This document shows positions 32,109 through 40,593 of a stretch of DNA of 64,000 nt, one piece after another. The position numbers and the translations under genes were made by a program. Source of the DNA: CAKSHP01 sp045636325 (GTDB lineage Bacteria > Bacillota > Clostridia > UBA1381 > UMGS1253); NCBI GenBank assembly GCA_045636325.1, contig JAZTXH010000013.1:1-64000 (forward strand), written 5' to 3'. Positions within the stretch are counted from its first letter, which is position 1; every line of letters begins with the position of its first letter. Under the pieces are notes generated by a model that worked only from the letters and a program-made list of their open reading frames with translations, made no database searches and was not told where the DNA came from.

Positions 32109-32699
32109 TTATTCTATTCCTGAATATATCTTTCCGAAAACTTTTATGGTGCTAACATTTAAAGGATACATACGGTCTTTAATTTTAAAGCATTTTGCAT
32201 TGTCATATATTGCAAGCCTTGCAATATAAACTTCATTTCCCAAAATAACCAGATACGCCCCTGCCTTTTCGTCATTTTTACACAATGCGGCATACCGCTT
32301 GACTCCGTCATAATCAATATAGGCAAACTTAAATCCACCACGTTCTCTTTCGAGCTTTTCAAATTCTTTTTTACTTACATAACCCAGTTGCTCAATAATA
32401 CTGATAAATTCTGCCTGCAATTCGGGTGAAAATCCTGCAAACTCTCCTATAATATCTTCTATTATGCTTTCGCCCCTGACAATGCGGAAGAAATTTTCCC
32501 ATGTTACTCCATACATAAAAGCAAGCCCTGAAATAATATAATAATCATCCTCAGGCGAAGACCTGCATTCTTCAAAATCTAAATACTCTTTTTCGCTTAT
32601 TCCAAGATGATTTGCCACATTAAGCGGAGTATATCCATTGTCTTCCCTTAGTTTTTTAGCCGTTTGAGCAATATCGTACCTCATTTCACCTGCCAGCAT
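32109..32699 (-). CDS. XRE-type helix-turn-helix protein with C-terminal domain
   Basis: 196 aa. Residues ~10-65 form an XRE-like helix-turn-helix (IAQTAKKLREDNGYTPLNVA, HLGISEKEYLDFE, MYGVTWENFF). The rest (~75-195) has a helical part and a beta-rich segment (GGFKFAYIDYDGVKRYAALC) and is not recognised. ATG 32699 follows AAAGGATGA. First gene of the operon with the binding protein (14-bp gap) and deaminase. The intergenic inverted repeat at both promoters could be its operator. Confidence 0.75.
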   Translation of the reverse strand: MLAGEMRYDIAQTAKKLREDNGYTPLNVANHLGISEKEYLDFEECRSSPEDDYYIISGLAFMYGVTWENFFRIVRGESIIEDIIGEFAGFSPELQAEFISIIEQLGYVSKKEFEKLERERGGFKFAYIDYDGVKRYAALCKNDEKAGAYLVILGNEVYIARLAIYDNAKCFKIKDRMYPLNVSTIKVFGKIYSGIE

Positions 32700-32797
32700 C
32701 AACTCTCATCCTTTCACTCCATGCGACCTGCAAAAGTCACACAAATTCACTTTAAAATCAAAGCAGGATAACTTCTGTCAGGCTATGCCTAAGATTT

Positions 32798-32827
32798 ATA
32801 ATATCATTTATACACTCTGTTTGTCAA
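32798..32827 (-). promoter_or_regulatory. Promoter of the xre operon
   Basis: Minus strand TTGACA (32822-32827), 18-bp spacer, TATTAT (32798-32803). Confidence 0.75.
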
Positions 32828-32862
32828 CATTTTATGACAAAAACCTTTCTGTCTTAAAATTC

Positions 32863-32891
32863 TTGACGGCAAGAACAATTTGTTATATAAT
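32863..32891 (+). promoter_or_regulatory. Promoter of the WG-repeat gene
   Basis: TTGACG (32863-32868), 17-bp spacer, TATAAT (32886-32891). Confidence 0.8.
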
Positions 32892-32943
32892 AATTATGTA
32901 AAATCTTAGCCTGACAGAAGTTATACGAACCATATGGATTAAA

Positions 32944-32995
32944 AAGGCGAGAATTTAGCAAGCGTAGAGCGTGTGTTCAAAATCCTTTCGCCTAT
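32944..32995 (+). repeat. Conserved 5'-leader element A, copy 1
   Basis: A ~55-nt sequence almost identical to the argD leader at 46491-46545 (GGCGAGAATTTAG, AAGCGTAGAGCG, TGTGTTC, TCCTTTCG). It folds as AGGCGA/TCGCCT plus a second helix GAATTT/AAAATC, separated by a CTT bulge. In the other copy the pairs are kept by a G-U change. Both copies end about 20-30 nt before a start codon. Confidence 0.7.
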
Positions 32996-33014
32996 GTGAG
33001 GAGGTTTGTGTAAA

Positions 33015-34172
33015 ATGATTAAAAAAGTTTTATTTATACTTCTTTTCATTTCTAATTCTTTTTCTTTCTCCGTTTTTGCTGATAATTCATCTAAACTGCA
33101 CCTCACATATAAAGTCGTATCAGATTACGGCTCAGCAAAATATGGATATACCGATGATAACGGAAAATTGAAAATTGATTATATTTATGACTATGCCGAA
33201 GAATTTTCCGAAGGTTTTGCCCTTGTTATGAGAAACCGAAAAGCATATTTTATAAACGAGGCAGGATTTTCGGTTTTTAATTCAAAAACCTCCATATATA
33301 AATATATTGAAGGCTTTAAAAACGGCCGTGCATTGGTACGCATTGGAAATAAATACGGCTTTATAAACACAAAAGGATTTGTTATAATTCCCGCAATTTA
33401 TGACGATGCTTCAAGCTTTAAAGAAGGCAAAGCCGCCGTCTGCAAAGATAATAAATACGGCTTTATTGACACAAACGGAAAAACCGTGATTGATTTTTTA
33501 TACGACAGTGCAACCTCATTTTCAGAGGGTATCGCGCGCATATCAAAAAACAACAAATACGGTTTTATAAACTCTAACGGAAAGAAACTTACTTCGCTTA
33601 TTTATGAAAAAACCGGTTCATTTTCTTCAGGACTCTGCCCCGTAAAAATCAAAGGAAAATACACCTTTATAAATACAAACGGCGATTTTCTTCTTCCTCC
33701 GGTTTTTGACTGGGCATCTGACTTTGTCGGAGAGCTTGCAACAATCAGCCATAATGAAAAATTTGGATACATAAACACAAAAGGTCAGGTTGTTATATCT
33801 CCAAATTATTCTTCTCTTTCTCAGTTTTGTGACGGATATCTTATATGTAGTAAGACAAATAAACATTCCTATGAACTCTTTGGTGTGATAGATAAAAACG
33901 AGGCTGTGCATATACCTTTTATCTACAGCAATATTACATATTTATCAGATAATCTGTTCCTTGTAAAGCAGGACTCGGGATTCGGAGTTATAAATAATAA
34001 AAACAAATGTGTGCTTCACTTAATATACGATAGTATCACAAGAGACGGCAATATATTAACTGCTAAAAAAGGAAAAGACACCTATACCTTTGATATAAAC
34101 GATATAAAACCGCAAAAAAAGCCCCCTGCAACGTTAAAGGTGTTAAAGTTCTTACCATCGGAAGAGTTTTAA
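33015..34172 (+). CDS. WG-repeat secreted protein
   Basis: 385 aa with an N-terminal signal peptide (~1-22, no lipobox) and about seven WG/KWG-type repeats of ~45 residues. They are recognisable by KYGFINTKG, KYGFIDTNG, KYGFINSNG, KFGYINTKG and SEGIARI/FKEGKAAV turns: a beta-propeller-like or solenoid surface protein. Function of WG-repeat proteins is unknown. ATG 33015 follows GAGGAGG at 10 nt; the GTG at 33006 is less likely. It has a conserved leader element, its own promoter and a terminator. Confidence 0.87.
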   Translation: MIKKVLFILLFISNSFSFSVFADNSSKLHLTYKVVSDYGSAKYGYTDDNGKLKIDYIYDYAEEFSEGFALVMRNRKAYFINEAGFSVFNSKTSIYKYIEGFKNGRALVRIGNKYGFINTKGFVIIPAIYDDASSFKEGKAAVCKDNKYGFIDTNGKTVIDFLYDSATSFSEGIARISKNNKYGFINSNGKKLTSLIYEKTGSFSSGLCPVKIKGKYTFINTNGDFLLPPVFDWASDFVGELATISHNEKFGYINTKGQVVISPNYSSLSQFCDGYLICSKTNKHSYELFGVIDKNEAVHIPFIYSNITYLSDNLFLVKQDSGFGVINNKNKCVLHLIYDSITRDGNILTAKKGKDTYTFDINDIKPQKKPPATLKVLKFLPSEEF

Positions 34173-34261
34173 AATAATTATTAAATTAAATCCTTAATGA
34201 TGCATTTTTATATAAATACAATCTCGGGCAAAACTTTTCCGCCGATAAAACGCAAAAAATA

Positions 34262-34300
34262 ATAAGCCTGCAGTCCAAAAAACTGCAGGCTTATATAATT
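34262..34300 (+). terminator. Terminator between WG-repeat and lipoprotein genes
   Basis: Stem ATAAGCCTGCAGT (34262-34274) / ACTGCAGGCTTAT (34282-34294), then ATAATTTTAAT. Lies between convergent genes. Confidence 0.88.
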
Positions 34301-35128
34301 TTAATCACCAAACATTTCTTTTTTCCAGATGGTTTCAAAATCGCCGTCATCTTCCTGTATCTCAAGCTCACTTAAATCTGACGGAAAACGAAGCATGCCA
34401 AGCACTCTGCCCGTGTTTTTATCTGTTGCACGGTAAATAAACAGCCTTTCTCCCTCGTCAAATTTTTCTCCGTATTTAACATATTCAGTAGTAGGTGTGT
34501 CAAAATAATTGGAAAGTCTATTTCTTAAAAATTCCATATGTCTTTCCTGAGGATATTCCAAAACTAAGTCAGGCTCATATTTATTTTTCATATTCACTTT
34601 TCTTCCGCCCGCTTCAATGTCCACTCCCTCACAACTGTAGATTATCTCAAATGCTGTTTCAGGACTTACTTCAGTCGCAAAATTTCTTTTTAACGTATAA
34701 GCCACACTATCTAAAATCGTGTATACCAAATCTTTCTTTGAATCAATTTCAAAGGCTTCTCTTTCTGTTTTGACTCTTCCAGTGGAAACGCTGCTGTTTT
34801 TTGAAAAATCTATGCTCATCTTCGATTCACCTGAAATAACGGGCTTTGTTAAAGTCAAATCCCATCCGGTAAGCTCTGCTAATTTTTCAATTAGCATATT
34901 GCCATTTAGCTCACCTTCATAATTTATTTTATAGCTTTTATAATCTTCGCCACGTCCAACATATAAATAAGCTTCATTTTCGCCTGCATTACTTTCAGGC
35001 ATAGGCCCTGCATTTACTGACGGAGTACCGGTAGGTTTTACATACGGTCCGTCTTTTCTGCACGCTGACAGCGTAAAAACAAAAGTAAATATTAAAAAAA
35101 TACATATTGCATTTTTAAATTTTTTCAT
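34301..35128 (-). CDS. Lipoprotein, GerMN-like
   Basis: 275 aa. Signal peptide with lipobox LSAC (Cys ~23), a short Pro-rich linker, then one globular domain. The stretch GNMLIEKLAELTGWDLTLTK followed by MSIDFSKNSSVSTG and LVYTILDSVAYTLKRNF resembles GerMN domains of germination/sporulation lipoproteins. The similarity is judged by pattern only. Operon partner of the ylbJ-like gene 50 bp upstream, a sporulation protein, which supports a spore role. Confidence 0.65.
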   Translation of the reverse strand: MKKFKNAICIFLIFTFVFTLSACRKDGPYVKPTGTPSVNAGPMPESNAGENEAYLYVGRGEDYKSYKINYEGELNGNMLIEKLAELTGWDLTLTKPVISGESKMSIDFSKNSSVSTGRVKTEREAFEIDSKKDLVYTILDSVAYTLKRNFATEVSPETAFEIIYSCEGVDIEAGGRKVNMKNKYEPDLVLEYPQERHMEFLRNRLSNYFDTPTTEYVKYGEKFDEGERLFIYRATDKNTGRVLGMLRFPSDLSELEIQEDDGDFETIWKKEMFGD

Positions 35129-35178
35129 GCCTTTTCATTCCTTTCTTTTTCGCCTATCATTTCAATTACAGTATATCA

Positions 35179-36108
35179 TCACATAATAAGTCTTGTCAAT
35201 GCAAATGTTATAACAAATGAAACAAGACCGTGAAATATTTTTCCTATTATGTAAATTTTTAAATTAAGGTCGGTGTTTTTTATAATCGCCACCGTTTGCA
35301 AATGGACACACATTCCCCCAAAGCCCAGCATAAATGATATCCATGGTAAAATCATTTTTATACTTTCCCCTGAAAGTGCCATTTTTCCTACAGAATTTGT
35401 TATTTCTATTACTCCTCCAAGCAAATAAGTTATAAAATTCTTCCCGAAAATAAAATACACCATAGATATTATCTGCGAAAATAAAATAGTATATGCACAA
35501 ACCGTCAAAATCGAAAAAATACTGTTTTTTACACTGTCGGTTACTGCCTTTACAAGATTTATACTCACGCTGCTCTGTGCACTTTCATTTATTATTTCTT
35601 GAGTTTTTTCTTTTCTGAAAAGCCGAAGCACCATTCCGCATATAATTGCAGACATAATATGCACACCGCAAAGAATATAGCCAAAATCTTTGCTTACAAG
35701 CATAGCTGTGCCAACAGAGCCTATAATAAAGCCGGGCGAACAGTTATTGCAAAAACCTAAAAGCCGCTCCGCTTCATTTTTGCTTATATCGCGATTTTTA
35801 TAAAGATTGTATACGCATTTTGCCCCGACGGGATATCCGCTTACAAGACCTAATGCCAATGCAAGCGCACCTGCACCGCCTATAGAAAAAAGAGGCATCA
35901 TAAAACGTGAAAACGGCTTTTTTATAATTTTTCCGACGCCTGCTGAAACAAAAAAATCAGAGCACACCATAAACACAAAAAGAGTGGGTAAAATTGTGTT
36001 TATACAAAGAGCCACAGCTTCGCTTGCGGCATTATATGAACTTTCCGGAAAAACTATCATATACACCACAATACCTGCAAAAACAAAAGATAAAATAAAT
36101 TTTTTCAC
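35179..36108 (-). CDS. ylbJ: Sporulation integral membrane protein YlbJ-like
   Basis: 309 aa with about eight transmembrane helices. YlbJ signatures: LCINTILPTLFVFMVCSDFF, PLFSIGGAGALALALGLVSG, YPVGAKCVYNL, LLGFCNNCSPGFIIG. Bacillus YlbJ is made in the mother cell and needed for heat-resistant spores. This copy is shorter than the Bacillus protein (about 400 aa), as in other Clostridia. Divergent from yqfC-yqfD, another mother-cell sporulation pair. Confidence 0.85.
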   Translation of the reverse strand: MKKFILSFVFAGIVVYMIVFPESSYNAASEAVALCINTILPTLFVFMVCSDFFVSAGVGKIIKKPFSRFMMPLFSIGGAGALALALGLVSGYPVGAKCVYNLYKNRDISKNEAERLLGFCNNCSPGFIIGSVGTAMLVSKDFGYILCGVHIMSAIICGMVLRLFRKEKTQEIINESAQSSVSINLVKAVTDSVKNSIFSILTVCAYTILFSQIISMVYFIFGKNFITYLLGGVIEITNSVGKMALSGESIKMILPWISFMLGFGGMCVHLQTVAIIKNTDLNLKIYIIGKIFHGLVSFVITFALTRLIM

Positions 36109-36191
36109 AATTTTTCTCCTTTTTAATGGGCATTATATTAAGAATATTTAAAAGCATTTCAGTATAATAATATAACGTGAGGTGACGTTTA

Positions 36192-36470
36192 ATGTCTAAA
36201 AAAAAACCTAATTTTTTGCGCAAGGTTACTACTGCTATTGATTTACCAAAAGAGCTTGTTTTTAATCTTCCCCGTATAGTTATGATTTCAAACGAAGAGG
36301 TTTACATAGAAAATTACAAGGGAATTGTTAATTATAACGACAAAGAAGTCCGCTTAAATACAAACAGAATTCCGGTTAAAATAACAGGTGCGGGTCTTGA
36401 AATCACCCAGATTACCGCCGATGATGTTACAATAAGCGGCAGGATATGCTCAGTTGAATTTGCAAATTAA
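36192..36470 (+). CDS. yqfC: Sporulation protein YqfC
   Basis: 92 aa, the usual YqfC size: KVTTAIDLPKELVFNLPRIV, SNEEVYIENYKGIVNYND, then GLEITQITADDVTISGRI with the typical beta-rich fold. Mother-cell (sigma-E) gene of spore formers, always paired with yqfD, which starts 17 bp downstream. Function in the spore is not defined. Confidence 0.9.
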   Translation: MSKKKPNFLRKVTTAIDLPKELVFNLPRIVMISNEEVYIENYKGIVNYNDKEVRLNTNRIPVKITGAGLEITQITADDVTISGRICSVEFAN

Positions 36471-36487
36471 AAAAGAAAGGTGTTTTT

Positions 36488-37696
36488 ATGATATTAAATC
36501 TTTTCCGTTTCTTTTCAGGATATGTTAGCGTTTCTCTTACGGGAAATTTTACTGAAAGGTTTATAAATATATGTATCGCCCGCGGTCTTGTTATATGGAA
36601 CATAAGAAAAACAGATGAGCACACAACCACCATAAATATAGCGGTTAGAGACTTTTTAAAAGTGCGCCCCATTGCCAGAAAATCAAAAACCAAAGTCAAA
36701 ATAACAGAAAAACACGGCCTTTTTACGTATTTAAAAAAGCACAGAAAGCGAAAGTTTTTCTTTATAGGTCTTGTCTTTTTTATGTTATTTATTTTTATAT
36801 CTACCCGCTTTATATGGCATATCGAAATTCACGGGCTTACATATACATCAGAGCAAAGCCTTACACAGTCCCTTAAAGAAGCAGGTGTTTTCCCCGGGGC
36901 ATTAAAATCCCGTATTGACCAGAGCAAGGTTAAAAACAGCGTTTTACTTAAACAAAAAGACCTGTCATGGCTATGGGTTGATATAAAGGGAAGTAAGGCT
37001 ATAGTGAATGTGTCTCAAAGAACTCCTGCCCCTCAAATAGAAGAACAAAGCACCCCATGCGACATAATTGCCACAAAAGACGGCGTGATTTTTTCATACA
37101 ATGCCACCGGCGGAAGCGTCAAAGTAAAGACAGGCGACTCTGTTGTGCAGGGACAGACTCTTATCTCAGGTGTAATTACAAGCGAAATGATACCCCACAG
37201 ATACACAAAGGCATCAGGGCAGGTATGGGCAAGAACATGGTATACCCCATCGGACACATTTTATCCAGTAATTGATGTTTTAAAAGAAACTGATGAAAAA
37301 AAGACCCGATACAGCATTAATATATTTGGCTTTGATATAAATTTGTTTTTTTCATCAAAGCCGCCCTATGATACATATAATACCCAAACCTCCTCAAAAG
37401 AGCTTTACATTTTTAAAAAGCCTACAGGAATAATCTTAAATCATACCACTTATACAAAAACCGAAAATAAAAAGCAGGCTTTAAACGAAGCCGAGCTTTT
37501 AAATTATGCAAAAGAACAGCTTTTAGAAAAGATTAAATCTGAGCTTTCAGAAAGCGCAGAGCTTTTGGGGCAAAAAACGGATTTTAACAAAAATCCCGAC
37601 GGCTCATACAATATAATGCTTATTTGTGAATACAAAGAACAGATAGGCATAAGTGTAGAAATCAAAAATCCGCTTTTAAGCGAAAATGCACCTTAA
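36488..37696 (+). CDS. yqfD: Sporulation protein YqfD
   Basis: 402 aa. An N-terminal segment with FSGYVSVSLTGNFTERFINI and WNIRKTDEHTT, one transmembrane helix (~95-115), then a large extracytoplasmic region with VDIKGSKAIVNVSQR and IIATKDGVIFSYNATGGSVK. Matches stage IV sporulation protein YqfD, a mother-cell membrane protein. Pairs with yqfC and precedes the phoH-ybeY-era cluster, the standard Firmicutes gene order. AAAGG lies 7 nt before the ATG. Confidence 0.92.
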   Translation: MILNLFRFFSGYVSVSLTGNFTERFINICIARGLVIWNIRKTDEHTTTINIAVRDFLKVRPIARKSKTKVKITEKHGLFTYLKKHRKRKFFFIGLVFFMLFIFISTRFIWHIEIHGLTYTSEQSLTQSLKEAGVFPGALKSRIDQSKVKNSVLLKQKDLSWLWVDIKGSKAIVNVSQRTPAPQIEEQSTPCDIIATKDGVIFSYNATGGSVKVKTGDSVVQGQTLISGVITSEMIPHRYTKASGQVWARTWYTPSDTFYPVIDVLKETDEKKTRYSINIFGFDINLFFSSKPPYDTYNTQTSSKELYIFKKPTGIILNHTTYTKTENKKQALNEAELLNYAKEQLLEKIKSELSESAELLGQKTDFNKNPDGSYNIMLICEYKEQIGISVEIKNPLLSENAP

Positions 37697-37711
37697 ATTT
37701 TAAAAAAAGTG

Positions 37712-37740
37712 TTGATACTTTTAAAAAAATATTATATAAT
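37712..37740 (+). promoter_or_regulatory. Promoter of the phoH-ybeY-era cluster
   Basis: TTGATA (37712-37717), 17-bp spacer, TATAAT (37735-37740). A 70-80-nt leader follows. Confidence 0.75.
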
Positions 37741-37819
37741 ATACTTGGTATAATTTAGGCTTAACAACAAATTTTGTATTATAATTTATGCCTTGGTTTA
37801 TCTTTGATAAAAAGAACGG

Positions 37820-38842
37820 ATGTGGAACATTTTGAACGAAAAAATTTTTACCTTAGACTCAGGAGTTGACATCAGCTCACTTTTTGGAAGTTTTGACTGC
37901 AATATACGAATCATAGAAAAAAATCTTGACGTGCAGATTTTAAACCGCGGAAGCGAGCTTAAAATTCTTGGAAGCGACGAAAACTGCGAAAATGCATTTA
38001 AGGTTATTTTGCGCCTTTGTGCATTACTTGATAAAGGCGATACTCTAAACGAGCAGAATATAACCTACACAATTTCTATGGTTCAAGACGGGCTCGAAGG
38101 CTCTCTTTCAGGCCTTGGTGCAGATGTGGTATGTATCAGCGCAAAAGGTAAGCCCATAAAAAATAAAACCGTAGGTCAAAAAAGCTATATTGAAAAAATA
38201 AAAAACAATACCGTTACTTTCGGCATAGGCCCTGCAGGTACGGGTAAAACATATCTGGCAGTTGCATGTGCGGTAACGGCATTCCGCAACAAAGAAGTCA
38301 GCCGTATCATTTTAACACGCCCTGCAGTAGAGGCTGGCGAAAAGCTTGGTTTTCTGCCTGGCGATTTACAGATGAAGGTTGACCCTTATTTAAGGCCCCT
38401 GTACGATGCAATGTATGATATGCTTGGTGCAGATTCTTACACAAGATATGTTGACCGCGGTATGATTGAGGTTGCGCCCCTTGCATATATGCGTGGCCGT
38501 ACATTGGATGATGCATTTATTATTTTAGACGAAGCACAAAACACCACACCCGAACAGATGAAAATGTTTCTTACAAGAATCGGATTTGGCTCAAAAGCAG
38601 TTGTTACAGGCGATATTACTCAGATTGACTTGCCTGATGGTAAAAAATCAGGCCTTAAGGAGGCCTCTAAAATACTAAAAAATATTGAAGGGCTTGACTT
38701 TTGCTATTTAACGGAAAAAGATGTCGTGCGCCATCCTTTGGTGCAAAAAATTATTAAAGCTTACGAGCGCGCTGACCGCGAAAGAGAAGTGAAAGTGGAA
38801 GAAACAAGACGCCGCGAAGCACAGCAAAAAAGAAATTTTTAA
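37820..38842 (+). CDS. phoH: PhoH-family ATPase
   Basis: 340 aa. An N-terminal KH-like region (~1-110) is followed by the PhoH P-loop NTPase: TFGIGPAGTGKTYLAVACAV (Walker A), ILTRPAVEAGEKLGFLPGDL, AFIILDEAQNTTPEQMKMFL (Walker B), VVTGDITQIDLP. Linked to RNA metabolism together with YbeY. The start is uncertain: the ATG at 37820 has only AGAACGG upstream, while a TTG at 37832 has GTGG 6 nt upstream. Precedes ybeY by 19 bp. Confidence 0.92.
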   Translation: MWNILNEKIFTLDSGVDISSLFGSFDCNIRIIEKNLDVQILNRGSELKILGSDENCENAFKVILRLCALLDKGDTLNEQNITYTISMVQDGLEGSLSGLGADVVCISAKGKPIKNKTVGQKSYIEKIKNNTVTFGIGPAGTGKTYLAVACAVTAFRNKEVSRIILTRPAVEAGEKLGFLPGDLQMKVDPYLRPLYDAMYDMLGADSYTRYVDRGMIEVAPLAYMRGRTLDDAFIILDEAQNTTPEQMKMFLTRIGFGSKAVVTGDITQIDLPDGKKSGLKEASKILKNIEGLDFCYLTEKDVVRHPLVQKIIKAYERADREREVKVEETRRREAQQKRNF

Positions 38843-38861
38843 GCACAAGAGGGTTTAAATT

Positions 38862-39344
38862 ATGGATTTATATATTGAAAATGAGCAAAATAAAATTGAT
38901 TTCACAAAAGAGCATGAAGCGCTTGCAAAAAAAGTTATTGAAGCTGTTCTTGAAAACGAAAATTTTAAAGAAGAGTGTGAAGTCTCTTTGCTTATCACAG
39001 ATAACGATGCAATTTGCGAAATGAACACAGAATTTCGCTCAAAGCCAACACCAACAGATGTTTTATCTTTTCCAATGCTGGAATTTGACGATGAGGGCAA
39101 TATAATTTCAGGCGATGATGAGCTTTACGATACACTTCTTTTGGGTGATATTGTAATAAGCCTTGAAAGAGCGCAGTCTCAGGCGGAAGAATACGGTCAC
39201 TCGCTTGAGCGTGAAATCGGGTTTTTATGTGCACATTCCACATTGCATCTTTTAGGCTATGACCATGAATACAGTGAACAGTCAAGACTTACAATGCGCC
39301 ATAAGGAAGAAGCAGCACTTTCAAAAATTGGACTTACAAGATAA
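38862..39344 (+). CDS. ybeY: Endoribonuclease YbeY
   Basis: 160 aa metal-dependent RNase for 16S rRNA maturation and ribosome quality control. The zinc motif H-x3-H-x5-H is visible in CAHSTLHLLGYDHEY. RSKPTPTDVLSFPM and LGDIVISLERAQSQAEEYGHS are further signatures. Sits between phoH and era, the conserved order. Confidence 0.95.
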   Translation: MDLYIENEQNKIDFTKEHEALAKKVIEAVLENENFKEECEVSLLITDNDAICEMNTEFRSKPTPTDVLSFPMLEFDDEGNIISGDDELYDTLLLGDIVISLERAQSQAEEYGHSLEREIGFLCAHSTLHLLGYDHEYSEQSRLTMRHKEEAALSKIGLTR

Positions 39345-39350
39345 TAAAAC

Positions 39351-39395
39351 AAGGAGGAAATACTGATATATTTAAATATATCGTAAAAATATGTT
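39351..39395 (+). promoter_or_regulatory. Unusual era translation-initiation region with hairpin-bridged spacer
   Basis: AAGGAGG (39351-39357), then the palindrome GATATATTTAAATATATC (39365-39382), then the start at 39396. Folding the palindrome would bring the ribosome site to about 20 nt from the ATG. No nearer ribosome site exists. Confidence 0.55.
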
Positions 39396-40289
39396 ATGAA
39401 AAATGAATTCAAATCAGGTTTTGTATCAATAATAGGCAGACCAAATGTGGGAAAATCAACCCTTTTAAATACTATTGTGGGAGAAAAAATCGCCATTATA
39501 TCAGACAAGCCCCAAACAACACGAAATAAAATACTTGCAATTCTTAACACAGACGACTGTCAAATTGTGTTTAACGACACTCCGGGAATACATAAACCGC
39601 GCACAAAATTAAGTGAGTTTATGGTTAAGGTTGCAAACGACTCAATGAAAGAAATGGATGTGGTTTTATTTGTTGTGGATGCAACACTTCCCACATCGGA
39701 AACAGAGCGCGAAATTGCAGCAAACTTAGGTCTTTTAGGTGTGCCGACAATTCTTGTAATAAACAAAGTTGATTTAGTAAGAAAAGACAGTATACTTCCG
39801 ATTATTGCAGATTTTTCAAGCCTTCATCATTTTGAGGCAATAGTGCCTGTCAGTGCTATGAAAAATGACGGCATTGAAATACTTATTTCTGAAATAAAGC
39901 ATTTTATGCTTCCCGGTCCTGCATTTTTCCCCGATGATATGATTACAGACCAGCCTGAAAAGCAGATTGCCGCAGAAATAATCCGCGAAAAGCTATTATG
40001 GCTTTTGGATAAAGAAGTTCCCCACGGAATTGCAATTGAAATTGAAAAAATGAATGACGGGGGCGGAACATGCAAAATTCTTGCAAGCATTTACTGTGAA
40101 AAGGCTTCTCATAAAGGCATTGTTATAGGTAAAGGTGGCAGTGTCTTAAAGCGCGTTGGCTCAATGGCAAGAATGGATATTGAAAAAATGATTGGCAGAA
40201 AAGTTTATCTTGAGCTTTTCGTTAAAGTAAAATCCGACTGGAGAAATAATAACTATCTTCTTAAAAATTTTGGCTACGTTAACAATTAG
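39396..40289 (+). CDS. era: GTPase Era
   Basis: Essential GTPase that binds the 3' end of 16S rRNA during 30S assembly. 297 aa: G1 GRPNVGKST, G2 KPQTTRNK, G3 DTPG, G4 NKVD, G5 SAMK, then a C-terminal KH domain with GIVIGKGGSVLKRVGSMARMD. The frame opens only after 39386, so ATG 39396 is the start. However, the AAGGAGG site is at 39351-39357, 38 nt away, with a perfect palindrome (39365-39382) in between. Confidence 0.95.
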   Translation: MKNEFKSGFVSIIGRPNVGKSTLLNTIVGEKIAIISDKPQTTRNKILAILNTDDCQIVFNDTPGIHKPRTKLSEFMVKVANDSMKEMDVVLFVVDATLPTSETEREIAANLGLLGVPTILVINKVDLVRKDSILPIIADFSSLHHFEAIVPVSAMKNDGIEILISEIKHFMLPGPAFFPDDMITDQPEKQIAAEIIREKLLWLLDKEVPHGIAIEIEKMNDGGGTCKILASIYCEKASHKGIVIGKGGSVLKRVGSMARMDIEKMIGRKVYLELFVKVKSDWRNNNYLLKNFGYVNN

Positions 40290-40369
40290 AAAATTGTTAC
40301 AGCATAAGCTAAAGCATTTTTACAAACCATAACAATGAAGTTAATTTTAAATTACGGAGGTTTTAAAAA

Positions 40370-40528
40370 ATGTTTGAGCAGTTTATGTGGAATAAGTTTT
40401 TAAAAAGCGGTAATGTGTATGACTATCTCGTGTTAAAAGAGGAGCTTTCCTTTTCCGATGCTGTCGAAAAGGAAACTGCATACACCATTGCAAAAAATGG
40501 TAGCAGCAGTATTTTTAAAATACAGTAA
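40370..40528 (+). CDS. yqzL: YqzL-like small protein
   Basis: 52 aa, beginning MFEQFMWNKFLKSGNVYDYL. Start with CGGAGG 9 nt upstream. It occupies the era-recO gap, exactly where Bacillus carries yqzL (about 47 aa, similar MLxxFxWxxFxxTGxIexYL start). Function unknown. Followed by a strong hairpin before recO. Confidence 0.8.
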   Translation: MFEQFMWNKFLKSGNVYDYLVLKEELSFSDAVEKETAYTIAKNGSSSIFKIQ

Positions 40529-40534
40529 ATAATC

Positions 40535-40577
40535 ATAAGCTGCAGCAAAATTTTTTATTTTGCTGCAGCTTATTTAA
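40535..40577 (+). terminator. Terminator/attenuator between yqzL and recO
   Basis: A 16-bp stem ATAAGCTGCAGCAAAA (40535-40550) / TTTTGCTGCAGCTTAT (40558-40573) ending in TTTAAAA. The 3' tail is short in T, so read-through into recO is plausible. Confidence 0.75.
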
Positions 40578-40593
40578 AAGCATGGTGATAAAT

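Larger units (their letters stand above)
32768..32924. repeat. Inverted-repeat pair TAGCCTGACAGAAGTTAT at divergent promoters
   Basis: Left arm 32768-32797 and right arm 32901-32924 are inverted copies (AAATCTT-TAGCCTGACAGAAG-TTAT; the left arm has 5 extra bases). They lie at the predicted transcript starts of the divergent xre and WG-repeat genes, with both promoters between them. Single related copies occur at 51243-51262 and as a palindrome at 28720-28738. This is either an operator pair or a small MITE-like element of ~157 bp. Confidence 0.65.
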
